From the NCBI GenBank assembly GCA_026985095.1, contig JALSQW010000018.1, forward strand, positions 149,989 through 213,988: a stretch of 64,000 bases of DNA, in the 5' to 3' direction. Both the position numbers and the translations under genes were made by a program. A model generated the notes under the pieces. It worked only from the letters and a program-made list of their open reading frames with translations. It searched no databases and was not told the origin of the DNA. Position 1 is the first letter of the stretch. Each line of letters opens with the position of its first letter. Positions 41,012 to 49,304 of this stretch are shown piece by piece. This DNA comes from Acidimicrobiia bacterium. Lineage in GTDB: Bacteria; Actinomycetota; Acidimicrobiia; Spongiisociales; UBA5794.

Positions 41012-41254
41012 ATGCCCGTGGACCCCGCCATCGTTCGGAAGATCGACGACCTCGGCCGGATCGTCGTCCCCGCCGAGACCCGGCGGCTCTTCAACATCCA
41101 CGAGGGCGACCAGCTCGCCATCACCGTCGAAGGCGACGCGATCGTCATCCGCAAGCTCGAAGCCTCCTGTGTGTTCTGCGACGCGACCGAACAGGTCACG
41201 TCGTTCCGCGGCCGCGGCGTGTGCGCCGCCTGCCGCAAGGAACTGACGAGCTAA
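41012..41254 (+). CDS. AbrB/SpoVT-like transcriptional regulator with zinc ribbon
   Basis: 80 residues. Residues 8-50 are a swapped-hairpin AbrB domain (IVRKIDDLGRIVVPAETRR, INIHEGDQL-type turn). Residues 55-76 hold two CxxC pairs, CVFC and CAAC, forming a small zinc ribbon. The ATG at 41012 follows GGAGG, with a minus-10 TACACT at 40979-40984. It is divergent from metG and could regulate it; that is inferred from position only. Confidence 0.85.
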   Translation: MPVDPAIVRKIDDLGRIVVPAETRRLFNIHEGDQLAITVEGDAIVIRKLEASCVFCDATEQVTSFRGRGVCAACRKELTS

Positions 41255-41264
41255 CGGCGCCGCG

Positions 41265-42104
41265 TCAAGCCTCCTCGACCCGACGGCGGCGCAGCGCCGC
41301 CTGGTACAGCTCACGGCGGGACACGCCGGTGGCGTCCGCCACGGTCCGGACCGCGTCCGACAGCCGGGCACCTGCGTCCGTCTCGGCGCCCACCGCGGCG
41401 AGGGCCTCCTCCAAGGTCACCCCGGCGTTCCTGACGCCCGCCATGACGAGGGTGAACTCGCCTCGCGCCTCGGCCTCCTGACGCCAGTGTCGTGCCGCCT
41501 CTTGGACCGTCCCCCGCCACACCTCCTCGTAGCGTTTCGTCAGCTCTCTCGTGACGACGATGGCGCGATCGGGGGTGCGGACGGCGAGTTCGTCGAGATC
41601 CGCGACCAGCCGCGACGGGGCGGCGAACAGCACCACGGTCCGTTCCTCCCCGGCGATGCCGTCGAGCCGTGCAACACGTTCCCCTCCGCTGCGGGGAAGG
41701 AATCCTTCGAACACGAACCGGTCGGCGTTGAACCCCGAGACGGCCAAAGCAGCGGTCACGGCGCTGGGCCCGGGAACGACGGTGACGGTCGCTCCCGCGG
41801 CCACTGCGGCTCGGACGGCGGACACACCCGGATCGGACACCCCGGGCATCCCGGCGTCGGTGACGAAGGCCACGGTCTCGCCCCGTTCGAGGCGGTGAGC
41901 GAGCTCGACGGACTTGCGCGCCTCGTTGCCCACGAAATACGACCGCACCGGAGTGTCGACGCCCAGACGGTGCAGGAACGTGTTGGTGCGCCGGGTGTCC
42001 TCGGCGTAGATGAGGTCCACCGATGCCAGCGTCTCGACGAGCCGAGGACTGACGTCCTTCATGTTGCCGATCGGCGTGCCACAGATGACGAGGGTCCCGG
42101 CCAT
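41265..42104 (-). CDS. rsmI: 16S rRNA (cytidine1402-2'-O)-methyltransferase
   Basis: 279 residues of the tetrapyrrole-methylase fold used by RsmI: LVICGTPIGNMKD, YAEDTRRT, FVTDAGMPGVSDPG and VPGPSAVTAAL, followed by the C-terminal helical region. It methylates C1402 of 16S rRNA. A leaderless minus-10 (TATCGT at 42111) lies six bases upstream, inside the DUF192 gene, which overlaps its start by 46 bases. Confidence 0.95.
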   Translation of the reverse strand: MAGTLVICGTPIGNMKDVSPRLVETLASVDLIYAEDTRRTNTFLHRLGVDTPVRSYFVGNEARKSVELAHRLERGETVAFVTDAGMPGVSDPGVSAVRAAVAAGATVTVVPGPSAVTAALAVSGFNADRFVFEGFLPRSGGERVARLDGIAGEERTVVLFAAPSRLVADLDELAVRTPDRAIVVTRELTKRYEEVWRGTVQEAARHWRQEAEARGEFTLVMAGVRNAGVTLEEALAAVGAETDAGARLSDAVRTVADATGVSRRELYQAALRRRRVEEA

Positions 42105-42472
42105 GTCCCCACGATAGGCGCCGAACCCGCCGGATCCTCGGCGAGGCGCACCACCGAGCCGACGCGGGGAGCGGGCGCCTCGGTCGGCAACTCGAGGGCG
42201 AACCGGGCGCCGGGGCGCCGCAGGATCCCCCTCCGCACGAGCGTGTCGACCGCCAGGACCTGCCCGTCGTCGTCGAGCCACACCACCCTCACCGGCGCGT
42301 CCATCCCGAAGCCGTGGACCCCCGAGGTGACGAAGATCATCGACCGTCCCCGCGGGTGGGGTCGGAGTCCGGTGAACCGGCGACGGAGATCGAGCGCCGC
42401 GGTGGCGACGCCCGAGAGCCCGGAAAGGGGCTCGGCGTAGCGGTACGACGGTGGTACCCTCCCGGCCACCAT
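42059..42472 (-). CDS. DUF192 family protein
   Basis: 137 residues with the DUF192 core: DLRRRFTGL, then HGFGMDAPVRVVWLDDDGQVL and RFALELPTEA. The family is usually small, exported or cytosolic, with unknown function. The domain begins before the internal Met at 42340, so the start at 42472 is preferred. That ATG sits in CCATGG and overlaps the ATG of the bL37 gene on the other strand, leaving no room for a usual leader. Confidence 0.7.
   Translation of the reverse strand: MVAGRVPPSYRYAEPLSGLSGVATAALDLRRRFTGLRPHPRGRSMIFVTSGVHGFGMDAPVRVVWLDDDGQVLAVDTLVRRGILRRPGARFALELPTEAPAPRVGSVVRLAEDPAGSAPIVGTWPGPSSSVARRSAT
42111..42116 (-). promoter_or_regulatory. Minus-10 of rsmI, leaderless
   Basis: TATCGT on the minus strand, six bases before the rsmI ATG, within the 3' part of the DUF192 gene. 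Confidence 0.45.
42455..42460 (+). promoter_or_regulatory. Minus-10 of the bL37 gene
   Basis: TACCCT, ten bases before the ATG. The transcript would have a leader of only a few bases. The promoter lies within the opposite-strand DUF192 reading frame. Confidence 0.4.
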
Positions 42473-42554
42473 GGCGAAGGCGAAACGACGCAAGCTCCGC
42501 GCCCGCCGCAGCAAGGCGAACCACGGGCGCAAGCCCAACGCCGGTCGCGGCTGA
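42471..42554 (+). CDS. Small ribosomal protein bL37-like
   Basis: A 27-residue, very basic protein (MAKAKRRKLRARR, then SKANHGRKPNA). The C-terminal SKANHG-(K/R)-PNA motif matches, from memory, the 24-residue bL37 seen in mycobacterial 50S structures, which is restricted to actinobacteria. The gene is below the size that most gene finders accept. It is followed by a strong hairpin at 42634. Confidence 0.75.
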   Translation: MAKAKRRKLRARRSKANHGRKPNAGRG

Positions 42555-42633
42555 GCGCGCCAACGGGTCTCGACGGTCGATCGTGATCCGGTTCGTCGCG
42601 CCCGCATCCCGGTGAGGCTATCGGGCCCGGAGG

Positions 42634-42653
42634 GACGGGGGAAGACCCCCGTC
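42634..42653. terminator. Bidirectional terminator-like hairpin
   Basis: A perfect eight-base-pair stem GACGGGGG, loop AAGA, CCCCCGTC lies between the convergent bL37 gene and the lipoprotein gene that ends at 42670. There is no U-tract on either strand. Confidence 0.5.
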
Positions 42654-42669
42654 GCCCATCCTCTGGCGT

Positions 42670-44049
42670 TCAGACCCCGAGTTGGCTGCGGATCGACGCG
42701 CCCGCGCCCCGATCGGTGGAGGCGACGAAGAAGATCTCGTTCTCGACTCGGTCGATGAAGACGTAGACGGGACCGTTGTCGAAGAGGAGGCCGCCGCCGG
42801 ATTCGATCGCCTTCCCGGCGCCCATCTGCGCCTTGGCGTGGGCGATCAGCGCATCGGCGAGTTCCTCGGCGTCCCTGACGGACTCGCCCACGTAGTGGAA
42901 CCCGAAGGCGACACCGTCGGCGTCGTCGGTGAGGACCTGATAGCTGTCGTTGCCCCAGCCCGCAGCCGCTTGGGTCGCTTCGCCGGGGCGGAGGGTCTCG
43001 CCGACGATCAGGCGGATCCCCCACTCCCCCAAGGTGCCTTCGTCGTGGACCTGCCAGCCGGCCACGGCCACGTCGACCGGGTCCATGGCCGCCGGAGGCT
43101 CACGCCGCAGGTACTTGGCAGGTTCGAGGATCTGCTCGGTCGTGTCGGGCGGATCCTGGTAGGCCTCGTCGACCCGTGCGATCCCGCCGGCATCGACGAG
43201 CGCCTGGACGAACGTCAAGCCCTGCTCGTAGGGGAACAGGAGATCCTTCTGGATCCACGACGGGGCCGCGTCCAGCACCGCCGAATCGAACCCGAGCGCT
43301 TCGGTGGCGACCTGCAACGCTTCGAGCGGCGACAAGCTCTCCATGTAGACGAGCTGGAAGTAGGTCGCATCACCCTCCACGAGGGCCGCCATGGCCGACT
43401 CGTCGTCGCCGTTGCCTTCCTCGCTGCGACGCTCGAACTCGTCGTTGAACCCGAAGTGCTGGTCCGTCAAGGCATGGACCAACTCGTGGACGACCGTGAC
43501 CTTCTGCAGCGGGGTGAACCCGTCGGCCGACGCCGGCACCACCAGCTCGCCGGTATCTCCGTCGTAGAACCCGGCGACCTGCTCGGTGTACAGATCGAGG
43601 AGGAGAGCGGTGAGGTCGGTGCCGGGATCGAGCATGCCCATCAGGGTGTAGAACCGACCGTCGGCAGCCAGCACCTCGGGGTCGAGCTCCGAGGCGACGA
43701 GGTCCCTGACCCGCTGGGAGAAGTCGGCCTCGTCGAGGATCGCCACCGGAGGGGTCTGCAGGAACGGCAACCCACGGACCTCCTCGGTGACGGCGAGCAG
43801 CTCGGCGACCTCCTTGCGCATCCGCTCGACGACGTCGGGCGACAACGACGGCGAGTTGGTCCCCGGGATCTCCTCGGGGGGAACGACGGTCGGTCCGGGA
43901 ACGGTGGTGCTGGTCGTCGTCACCGTCGGATCCACATCCGTGGTGGTCGTCGTCGTGGTGCCTCCGCCCCGGGGGGTGCAGGCAGCGACGAAGACGGCGG
44001 CGAGGACGAACGCGCCGAGGGAGCGACGGAATCGGGATGAGCCGGGCAC
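42670..44049 (-). CDS. Lipoprotein with HExxH metallopeptidase motif
   Basis: 459 residues. The GTG start at 44049 is chosen because a leaderless minus-10 lies seven bases upstream; a longer in-frame reading runs into glgC antisense. The signal ends in the lipobox VAAC. A Thr/Val/Pro-rich linker of about 35 residues follows. HELVH at 187-191 is a zinc-peptidase motif, with a possible third ligand Glu in EGDATYF near 224. I do not recognise the rest. It is probably an anchored zinc protease of unknown substrate. Confidence 0.75.
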   Translation of the reverse strand: MPGSSRFRRSLGAFVLAAVFVAACTPRGGGTTTTTTTDVDPTVTTTSTTVPGPTVVPPEEIPGTNSPSLSPDVVERMRKEVAELLAVTEEVRGLPFLQTPPVAILDEADFSQRVRDLVASELDPEVLAADGRFYTLMGMLDPGTDLTALLLDLYTEQVAGFYDGDTGELVVPASADGFTPLQKVTVVHELVHALTDQHFGFNDEFERRSEEGNGDDESAMAALVEGDATYFQLVYMESLSPLEALQVATEALGFDSAVLDAAPSWIQKDLLFPYEQGLTFVQALVDAGGIARVDEAYQDPPDTTEQILEPAKYLRREPPAAMDPVDVAVAGWQVHDEGTLGEWGIRLIVGETLRPGEATQAAAGWGNDSYQVLTDDADGVAFGFHYVGESVRDAEELADALIAHAKAQMGAGKAIESGGGLLFDNGPVYVFIDRVENEIFFVASTDRGAGASIRSQLGV

Positions 44050-44056
44050 GGACGGC

Positions 44057-44062
44057 AGGCTA
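44057..44062 (-). promoter_or_regulatory. Minus-10 of the HExxH lipoprotein gene, leaderless
   Basis: TAGCCT on the minus strand, seven bases before the GTG start. Confidence 0.5.
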
Positions 44063-44084
44063 CCGGCAATGCCGGAGAACCTGG

Positions 44085-45320
44085 TCACTCCGGGACGATC
44101 TCGCCCTTGCCGATGACGACGATGCCCGAATCGGTCACCGTGAACCGCTCCCGATCGACCTCGAGATCGACGCCGATCTGGGAGCCCGCCGGCACGGTCA
44201 CGTTCTTGTCGATGATCGCCCGTCGGACGACGGCCCCTCGTCCGACGTCGACGCCGTCGAGCAGGATCGAGTCCTCCACCGAGCTGTACGAGTGCAGATG
44301 CACACCCGACGAGATCACCGACCTGCGGACCGTCCCGCCCGACGAGATGACGCCGGTGGCGACGACCGAGTCGTAGGCGGCGCCTCGGCGACCCTCGGCA
44401 TCGAACACGAACTTGGCGGGCGGCACCTGCGGCCGGTAGGTGTAGATCGGCCACTGGTCGTTGTAGAAGCTGAAGATGGGGTCGACGGCGATCGTGTCCA
44501 TGTTGGCGTCGAAGTAGGCGTCGATGGTCCCGACGTCCCGCCAGTAGCCCCGCTCGCGTTCGGCCTGGCCGGGAACCACGTTCTCGGCGAAGTCGTAGAC
44601 GTAGGCGACCCCTTCGGCGACGAGCGCCGGGATGATGTCCCCGCCGAGGTCGTGACGAGACGCCTCGTTCTCTGCGTCGCGGGTCAGGACCCTCCGCAAC
44701 GTCGGGGTGGCGAACACGTAGTTGCCCATCGACACGTACGCCATCGTCGGATCGTCGGGTGTGGGCTTCGGCTCCGGCGGCTTCTCGACGAACGACACGA
44801 TCCGGCCGTCCGCGTCGGCCTCGATGACCCCGAACGCCGAGGCCTGCTCGATCGGCACGCGGATCCCAGCAACGGTGACGCCGGCGCCGGTGCCGATGTG
44901 CCGTTCGAGCATCTGACGGGGATCCATCCGGTACACGTGATCGGCGCCGAAGACGAGCACGTGGTCGGGACGCTCGTCGACGAGGATGTTGAAGTTCTGG
45001 TAGATGGCGTCGGCCGACCCTGCGAACCACCGGGGACCGCGCCGCATCTGGGCCGGGACGGGCGTGACGTAGTTGCCGAGCAACGTCGACATCCGCCACG
45101 TCAAGGCCAGGTGACGGTCGAGGCTGTGGGACTTGTACTGGGTGAGGACGGCGATCTTGCGGTAACCGCCGTTGACGAGGTTGGAGAGGACGAAGTCGAC
45201 CAGCCGGTAGATGCCGCCGAAGGGAACCGCCGGTTTGGACCGGTCCCGGGTCAGGGGCCACAGCCGTTTCCCTTCGCCGCCGGCCAGCACCATGGCGATG
45301 ACCTTGGGCGAAGATCGCAT
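44085..45320 (-). CDS. glgC: Glucose-1-phosphate adenylyltransferase
   Basis: 411 residues. It makes ADP-glucose for glycogen or related glucans. The N-terminal nucleotidyltransferase domain has [36 protein letters not shown] and [13 protein letters not shown]-terminal left-handed beta helix with the regulatory region follows. It lies two bases after the FMN-binding gene. No glgA or glgB is in the window. Confidence 0.96.
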   Translation of the reverse strand: MRSSPKVIAMVLAGGEGKRLWPLTRDRSKPAVPFGGIYRLVDFVLSNLVNGGYRKIAVLTQYKSHSLDRHLALTWRMSTLLGNYVTPVPAQMRRGPRWFAGSADAIYQNFNILVDERPDHVLVFGADHVYRMDPRQMLERHIGTGAGVTVAGIRVPIEQASAFGVIEADADGRIVSFVEKPPEPKPTPDDPTMAYVSMGNYVFATPTLRRVLTRDAENEASRHDLGGDIIPALVAEGVAYVYDFAENVVPGQAERERGYWRDVGTIDAYFDANMDTIAVDPIFSFYNDQWPIYTYRPQVPPAKFVFDAEGRRGAAYDSVVATGVISSGGTVRRSVISSGVHLHSYSSVEDSILLDGVDVGRGAVVRRAIIDKNVTVPAGSQIGVDLEVDRERFTVTDSGIVVIGKGEIVPE

Positions 45321-45322
45321 CG

Positions 45323-45961
45323 TCAGCGTTCGAGGACGTGGTCGGGAACGGGGAGGTCGACCGCCGAGGCCGGATCCGGCCGAGGCGGCCCGTATGTGGT
45401 CCGGACGGGGAGGACACCCGCCCAGATCGGCAGCTCGTAGTCCTCAGGCTCGTCGCCGGGAGGTCCGGTGCGGCTCTTGAAGGACGCCTCGGTGAGGGGG
45501 AGGCGAAGCAGCACGGTGCCGCGCCGTTCCTTGTCGGTCATCGGCCGGACGGCTTCGGCCCTCCCCGGCACGACATGGTCGACGAGGGCGTCGAAGACGC
45601 GACGTTGCTCGGCGGCGTCCGTCACCGGCTCGGCGACGCCGAACGCGACGACGGAGCGGTAGTTCATCGAATGGTGGAACCCGGAACGGGCGAGCACGAG
45701 GCCGTCGACGATGGTGACGGTGACGCACACCTCGACGCCATCCTTCATCCGCCGGAGCATGCGGCTGGCCGGCGAGCCGTGGAAGTAGAGGGCGTCGCCG
45801 ACACGGGTGTGGATGGTGGGGATGACGACGGGATGGCCATGGGTGTCGACGAACCCGACGTGACAGATGAGCGCCTCGTCGACGACGGCGTAGATGGCGG
45901 CGGTGTCGTGGCTCCCGCGTTCGGGAAGGCGGCGCAGGGTGGTGCGTTCGGTGGGCTCCAT
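45323..45961 (-). CDS. Pyridoxamine 5'-phosphate oxidase-like FMN-binding protein
   Basis: 212 residues of the split-barrel flavin fold: [49 protein letters not shown] and [14 protein letters not shown]. It resembles the NimA-like/flavin-nucleotide-binding subgroup. Its reaction is unknown. The leaderless minus-10 TAGCAT at 45968 includes the TAG stop codon of the upstream lipoprotein gene. Confidence 0.87.
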   Translation of the reverse strand: MEPTERTTLRRLPERGSHDTAAIYAVVDEALICHVGFVDTHGHPVVIPTIHTRVGDALYFHGSPASRMLRRMKDGVEVCVTVTIVDGLVLARSGFHHSMNYRSVVAFGVAEPVTDAAEQRRVFDALVDHVVPGRAEAVRPMTDKERRGTVLLRLPLTEASFKSRTGPPGDEPEDYELPIWAGVLPVRTTYGPPRPDPASAVDLPVPDHVLER

Positions 45962-45967
45962 CGCCGC

Positions 45968-45973
45968 ATGCTA
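45968..45973 (-). promoter_or_regulatory. Minus-10 of the FMN-binding gene, leaderless
   Basis: TAGCAT on the minus strand, six bases before the start codon. Its first three bases are the stop codon of the preceding gene. Confidence 0.45.
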
Positions 45974-47155
45974 CCGGGCGGGCCTGAACTCCAGGATGCG
46001 AACGCCGAGCTCCTCGTCCATCGTCGTGCGCGACGGGTCGACGGAGATCCGGGTGGGGAAGCCCTCGGGGGCATAGTCGACGTCGATCTCGTCGGCGTAG
46101 GCGTGACCCTCGATCACGTCGAACAGCCCGTCGACGGTGAAGAACCTGCGGTCGACGAACTCCGCGGCGGGCTCACCGTTCCAGGTCGCCGCGGCGACCT
46201 CTCCGTCCACGACGGTGACCTCGAAGGGCCCCCGGTACTCCTCCGGACAGAAGCAGTCCACCTGGACGACCATCTCGTAGTCGTCGATGCCGGCGGCAGC
46301 CCAGTCGGCGCGCCGGGCGGCCAGGTCGTCGAGGATCGTCTCGGCGGAGAGCGCCACATCGGGCGTGAACGAGACGACCGACAGGTCGACCACGCCGTCG
46401 GGTCCGCGGGCGAACACCTGGTTCGGGTAGCCGAATCCGATGTCGTAGCGGACGTCGAGCTCGGCGGCATCGAGGTGCCGCTCCACGAGTGCGAACAGGT
46501 CGTCGACGGTGAGCGGAGGCCCGTCGGCCTCCGTCGGGTCGATGACGCAGCCCCCGAACCGGTCGATGGCCGTCGACGGAACGCCGTCGACGACGACGAT
46601 CAGCAGGTCGCCACCGCACGAGACGTCGGCGAAGGCCTCGCCGGGGCCGACCGCGATCTCGATCGTGTAGTCGTCGATGCCGCGGTCGGCCCATCGCCGC
46701 CGGGCGTCGGCCAGGGCCTCGGCGGCTCCCTGGGTGGGGCCGGGCGTCCCTGAGGCGACGATGGATCCGGCCAGGGACGCCAGCTCGGCGCACTCGCCGA
46801 CCCCGGCCGCGGCGAGGCCGTCGGCGAGCGGAACGAGTTCGATGGCGACCCGGTACCGTGCCTGCGGCGAGGTCGCGAGGTCGCCGTCGAGGGCCGATCC
46901 GGCCGCTTCGGCCAGATCGCGGAGCTCGGCGAGGCCGTCGCCGACGGCGGCGTGGATGTCCTCGAGAGCGGAGACGATCCGTTCGGTCTCACCGACTTCG
47001 CTCGCCAGGTCCCGGACGATGCCGGCGCAGGCGGCGGAGACACGTTCGGAACCCTCGGTATCGAGAACCGGGCGCGAGGGGCCGCCGACGGTACCGGCGG
47101 CGCAGGCCGACAGGAGGAGCGCCCCGGCACCCACGGCGATGGCGATGCGCCTCAT
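45971..47155 (-). CDS. Lipoprotein with two DUF6174-like domains
   Basis: 394 residues with lipobox LLSAC after a short signal. A helical region (about 25-150) is followed by two related C-terminal repeats. Each begins with Trp, a Gly-Ile-Asp-Asp-Tyr turn and a beta-rich part ending VVDG (RRWADRGIDDYTIEI; DWAAAGIDDYEMVVQ). The second contains the CFC pair. This fits a duplicated DUF6174-like domain of unknown function. ATG 47155 is used because the upstream frame overlaps the hydrolase gene. Confidence 0.72.
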   Translation of the reverse strand: MRRIAIAVGAGALLLSACAAGTVGGPSRPVLDTEGSERVSAACAGIVRDLASEVGETERIVSALEDIHAAVGDGLAELRDLAEAAGSALDGDLATSPQARYRVAIELVPLADGLAAAGVGECAELASLAGSIVASGTPGPTQGAAEALADARRRWADRGIDDYTIEIAVGPGEAFADVSCGGDLLIVVVDGVPSTAIDRFGGCVIDPTEADGPPLTVDDLFALVERHLDAAELDVRYDIGFGYPNQVFARGPDGVVDLSVVSFTPDVALSAETILDDLAARRADWAAAGIDDYEMVVQVDCFCPEEYRGPFEVTVVDGEVAAATWNGEPAAEFVDRRFFTVDGLFDVIEGHAYADEIDVDYAPEGFPTRISVDPSRTTMDEELGVRILEFRPAR

Positions 47156-47199
47156 GGTGGTTCCGACGTCGGGAGGCGGCCGTCGGGTTCCCGTGGCGG

Positions 47200-47976
47200 T
47201 CAGCTCGCCCAGAACTCCTCGATCCGCGCCACGAACCGGTCGGGGTCGACGAGGTGCGGGTAGTGGCCGAGACCGGGCCAGACGTCGATCTCGGCGTGAG
47301 GGATGAGGGTCCGCAGCCAGGCCCGGTAGTCGGGGCCCGGATCGATCCCGTGGAGCGACAGGTAGGGGCCCGCGATCGCCGATGCAGCCGCCTCGACCAT
47401 CGCCGCGAGCTCCTCCGTGGGGGCATCGAGTACGGGCTCCCAGATCCCGAGGACGACCGGTTGGTCGGCTCGGCGGTGAGACTCGATGCGTGCCCGCTCG
47501 GTCGGGTCGAGCACGTCGCCGGCGAGGTCGTCGAACAGTCCGGCGATGACGGTCGGGAACAGCTCCGGATCCCGCAACGCCGGAGCTGCCGCCTGGAGCT
47601 GCGCCTGGAAGTCGTCCAGCTTCAGCGGCTGGTCGACGTTCACCGCCGATGCGACGGGGAACGCCCCGGCGAGGGCCGACACCACGGCGCCACCGAGCGA
47701 GTGCCCCACGACGTGGGGCCGATCGAGGCCTTCGGCCATGGCGACGGCGGCGACGTCCCCGGCGAGCGCGGCCAGGTCGTAGGGCGGATACGGGGGCGAT
47801 TCGCCGTGACCGCGCAGATCCAGGGTCACGACCCGATGGTCGGCCGAGAGGCGGTCGACGATGGGGTCCCACATCCGGGCGCACTCGGTGATGCCGTGGA
47901 CCAGGACGACGGGATCTCCCGCCCCGGCGGTCTCGTAGTGGATGGTCGCTCCGTCACCGGTCTGGGTCGTCGGCAT
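47200..47976 (-). CDS. Alpha/beta hydrolase
   Basis: 258 residues. It has oxyanion-hole VLVHGITE, nucleophile elbow GHSLGG with the catalytic Ser, and the C-terminal His in GLGHYPHL. No cap domain of known type is evident, so the substrate is unknown. The ATG at 47976 follows GGGAG; an upstream extension to 48021 has no ribosome site. Confidence 0.88.
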   Translation of the reverse strand: MPTTQTGDGATIHYETAGAGDPVVLVHGITECARMWDPIVDRLSADHRVVTLDLRGHGESPPYPPYDLAALAGDVAAVAMAEGLDRPHVVGHSLGGAVVSALAGAFPVASAVNVDQPLKLDDFQAQLQAAAPALRDPELFPTVIAGLFDDLAGDVLDPTERARIESHRRADQPVVLGIWEPVLDAPTEELAAMVEAAASAIAGPYLSLHGIDPGPDYRAWLRTLIPHAEIDVWPGLGHYPHLVDPDRFVARIEEFWAS

Positions 47977-48006
47977 CGTCGTCTCCCTCTCTCCGATCCG
48001 GACCCG

Positions 48007-48029
48007 ATCATATCCGACCACGCCCGTGG
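48007..48029 (-). promoter_or_regulatory. Hydrolase promoter with inverted repeat
   Basis: TATGAT on the minus strand (48007-48012) is a near-consensus minus-10. The inverted repeat CCACG-CC-CGTGG at 48018-48029 sits in the spacer, where a repressor could block it. Confidence 0.45.
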
Positions 48030-48108
48030 CGTCGGGTGACGACAGCGGCGTCGATGCGTGAGGGACGACACGGCAGGGAGGCCCCGTTGCTCGATCAGCC
48101 TGCGAGCG

Positions 48109-48567
48109 TCACCCGCCGGACCTCCACCACGAGGCCGCGCCGATCACCGCGATGGCACCGCCGATGGCGACCAGCGGCCACACGGGTCCGGTGACGAGAC
48201 CCACGCCGGCGAGCACCGCTCCGGTTCCGACGCGCAGCACCAGGTCGCTTCGGCCGACGCGAGGGGTCGTGGTTCCCCCCGCCAGGGCCTCGAAGAGCGC
48301 TCCGAGCTCGTCGGAGGTCCGACGACCGGTGTGGCGGAAGACCTCGACGCCGTCGCGCACTCCGATGAGGGTGGGCGTGCCGCGGGCCCCCAACGCCCGG
48401 ATGGCGTCGACGTCATCGGCGGCATTGACCATCATCAGATCGACCCGCCCGCGGTAGCGTTCGGCGGCGGCGTCGAGGTCGGGCTGCATCGCCTTGCACA
48501 CCGAGCACGAGGGTGCCCACACCTCGATGACGGTGGGACGGTCGAGGGTGGTGAGGTCGAGGGTCAT
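48109..48567 (-). CDS. Thioredoxin-fold protein with C-terminal membrane segments
   Basis: 152 residues. A thioredoxin domain (about 12-95) has VIEVWAPSCSVCKAM with the CSVC redox pair and the cis-Pro segment GTPTLIGV. It is followed by two short hydrophobic segments near the C-terminus, so it is probably anchored with the Trx domain inside the cell. ATG 48567 follows GGAGAC. About 185 bp upstream hold no gene; TACCAT on the minus strand near 48715 is a possible minus-10. Confidence 0.8.
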   Translation of the reverse strand: MTLDLTTLDRPTVIEVWAPSCSVCKAMQPDLDAAAERYRGRVDLMMVNAADDVDAIRALGARGTPTLIGVRDGVEVFRHTGRRTSDELGALFEALAGGTTTPRVGRSDLVLRVGTGAVLAGVGLVTGPVWPLVAIGGAIAVIGAASWWRSGG

Positions 48568-48752
48568 GAGGTCTCCTTCGGCGGATCGTCGGGCCGGGGA
48601 GCGCGATCCCGTCCAGCCTCGACGAGCCGCATCGCGTGCGCCTTCCGTCTCGTGTCTGCGGTTCGAGGGACGACCGGAGTGTCGAAGGCCACACCCACCG
48701 ATCGCGCTCGATGCATGGTACGGAGGGCGATGGCGTTCGGTTCGCTGCTCGG

Positions 48753-49220
48753 TCAGCGAGTGTCGTGGCGCATCTGCCAGGCACCCATCCCGAACAGGAC
48801 GCCGGCCGCGTAGAAGACGAGCGCGAAGAACAGCGTCGAGCCCGAATAGCGTCTGGAGGTGATCAACGTGTCGTCGATGAAGTCGTACACGGCGATGATC
48901 GCCATGGCCCACGCCCCGACCTTGACGATGGTCCCGTAGAGCGGATACCAGGGCGCATCGGAGGAGCCCGAGTAGTAGCGGTACATCGCGGCGAGTAGAC
49001 CGATCGGGACCACGACGCTGAGATGCGACAGGCCGTAGTCGTCGAGGAGCAGAGTGCCGATCACCCAGTCGACGACGAGGACCAGCAGCGCGCCGATGGC
49101 GATCAGCCGCTCGGGCCCGGAGAGCTGGTTGGCCATCTCCTTGGCCGCCTCTTGGAGCTCGTCGGCTGCGGATGGCTCCTTCGCAGCCTCGTCGCCCGAC
49201 GCGGACTCATGCTCGCTCAT
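48753..49220 (-). CDS. Four-helix membrane protein of unknown function
   Basis: 155 residues. An acidic cytoplasmic N-terminus (about 35 residues) is followed by four hydrophobic helices (LIAIGALLVLVVDWVIG; LSVVVPIGLLAAMY; IVKVGAWAMAIIAVYDF; LFFALVFYAAGVLFG). No catalytic motif is visible. The start has GGAGGGAGG upstream and a minus-10 TAGGGT at 49245-49250. Confidence 0.75.
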   Translation of the reverse strand: MSEHESASGDEAAKEPSAADELQEAAKEMANQLSGPERLIAIGALLVLVVDWVIGTLLLDDYGLSHLSVVVPIGLLAAMYRYYSGSSDAPWYPLYGTIVKVGAWAMAIIAVYDFIDDTLITSRRYSGSTLFFALVFYAAGVLFGMGAWQMRHDTR

Positions 49221-49244
49221 GTGGTACCTCCCTCCTTCTCGCCG

Positions 49245-49250
49245 ACCCTA
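49245..49250 (-). promoter_or_regulatory. Minus-10 of the four-helix membrane protein gene
   Basis: TAGGGT on the minus strand, upstream of the Shine-Dalgarno GGAGGGAGG. Confidence 0.45.
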
Positions 49251-49304
49251 CCACCGGCATCGACGCGACGAGGGAAGACGAGGCACAGAACCAAGGGTTG
49301 ACGT

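Noticed and set aside
43920-43965. Repeated acc/acg/gtc triplets, possible repeat array
   Set aside because: These are codons of the Thr/Val/Pro-rich linker in the lipoprotein gene, not a CRISPR or VNTR of clear unit.
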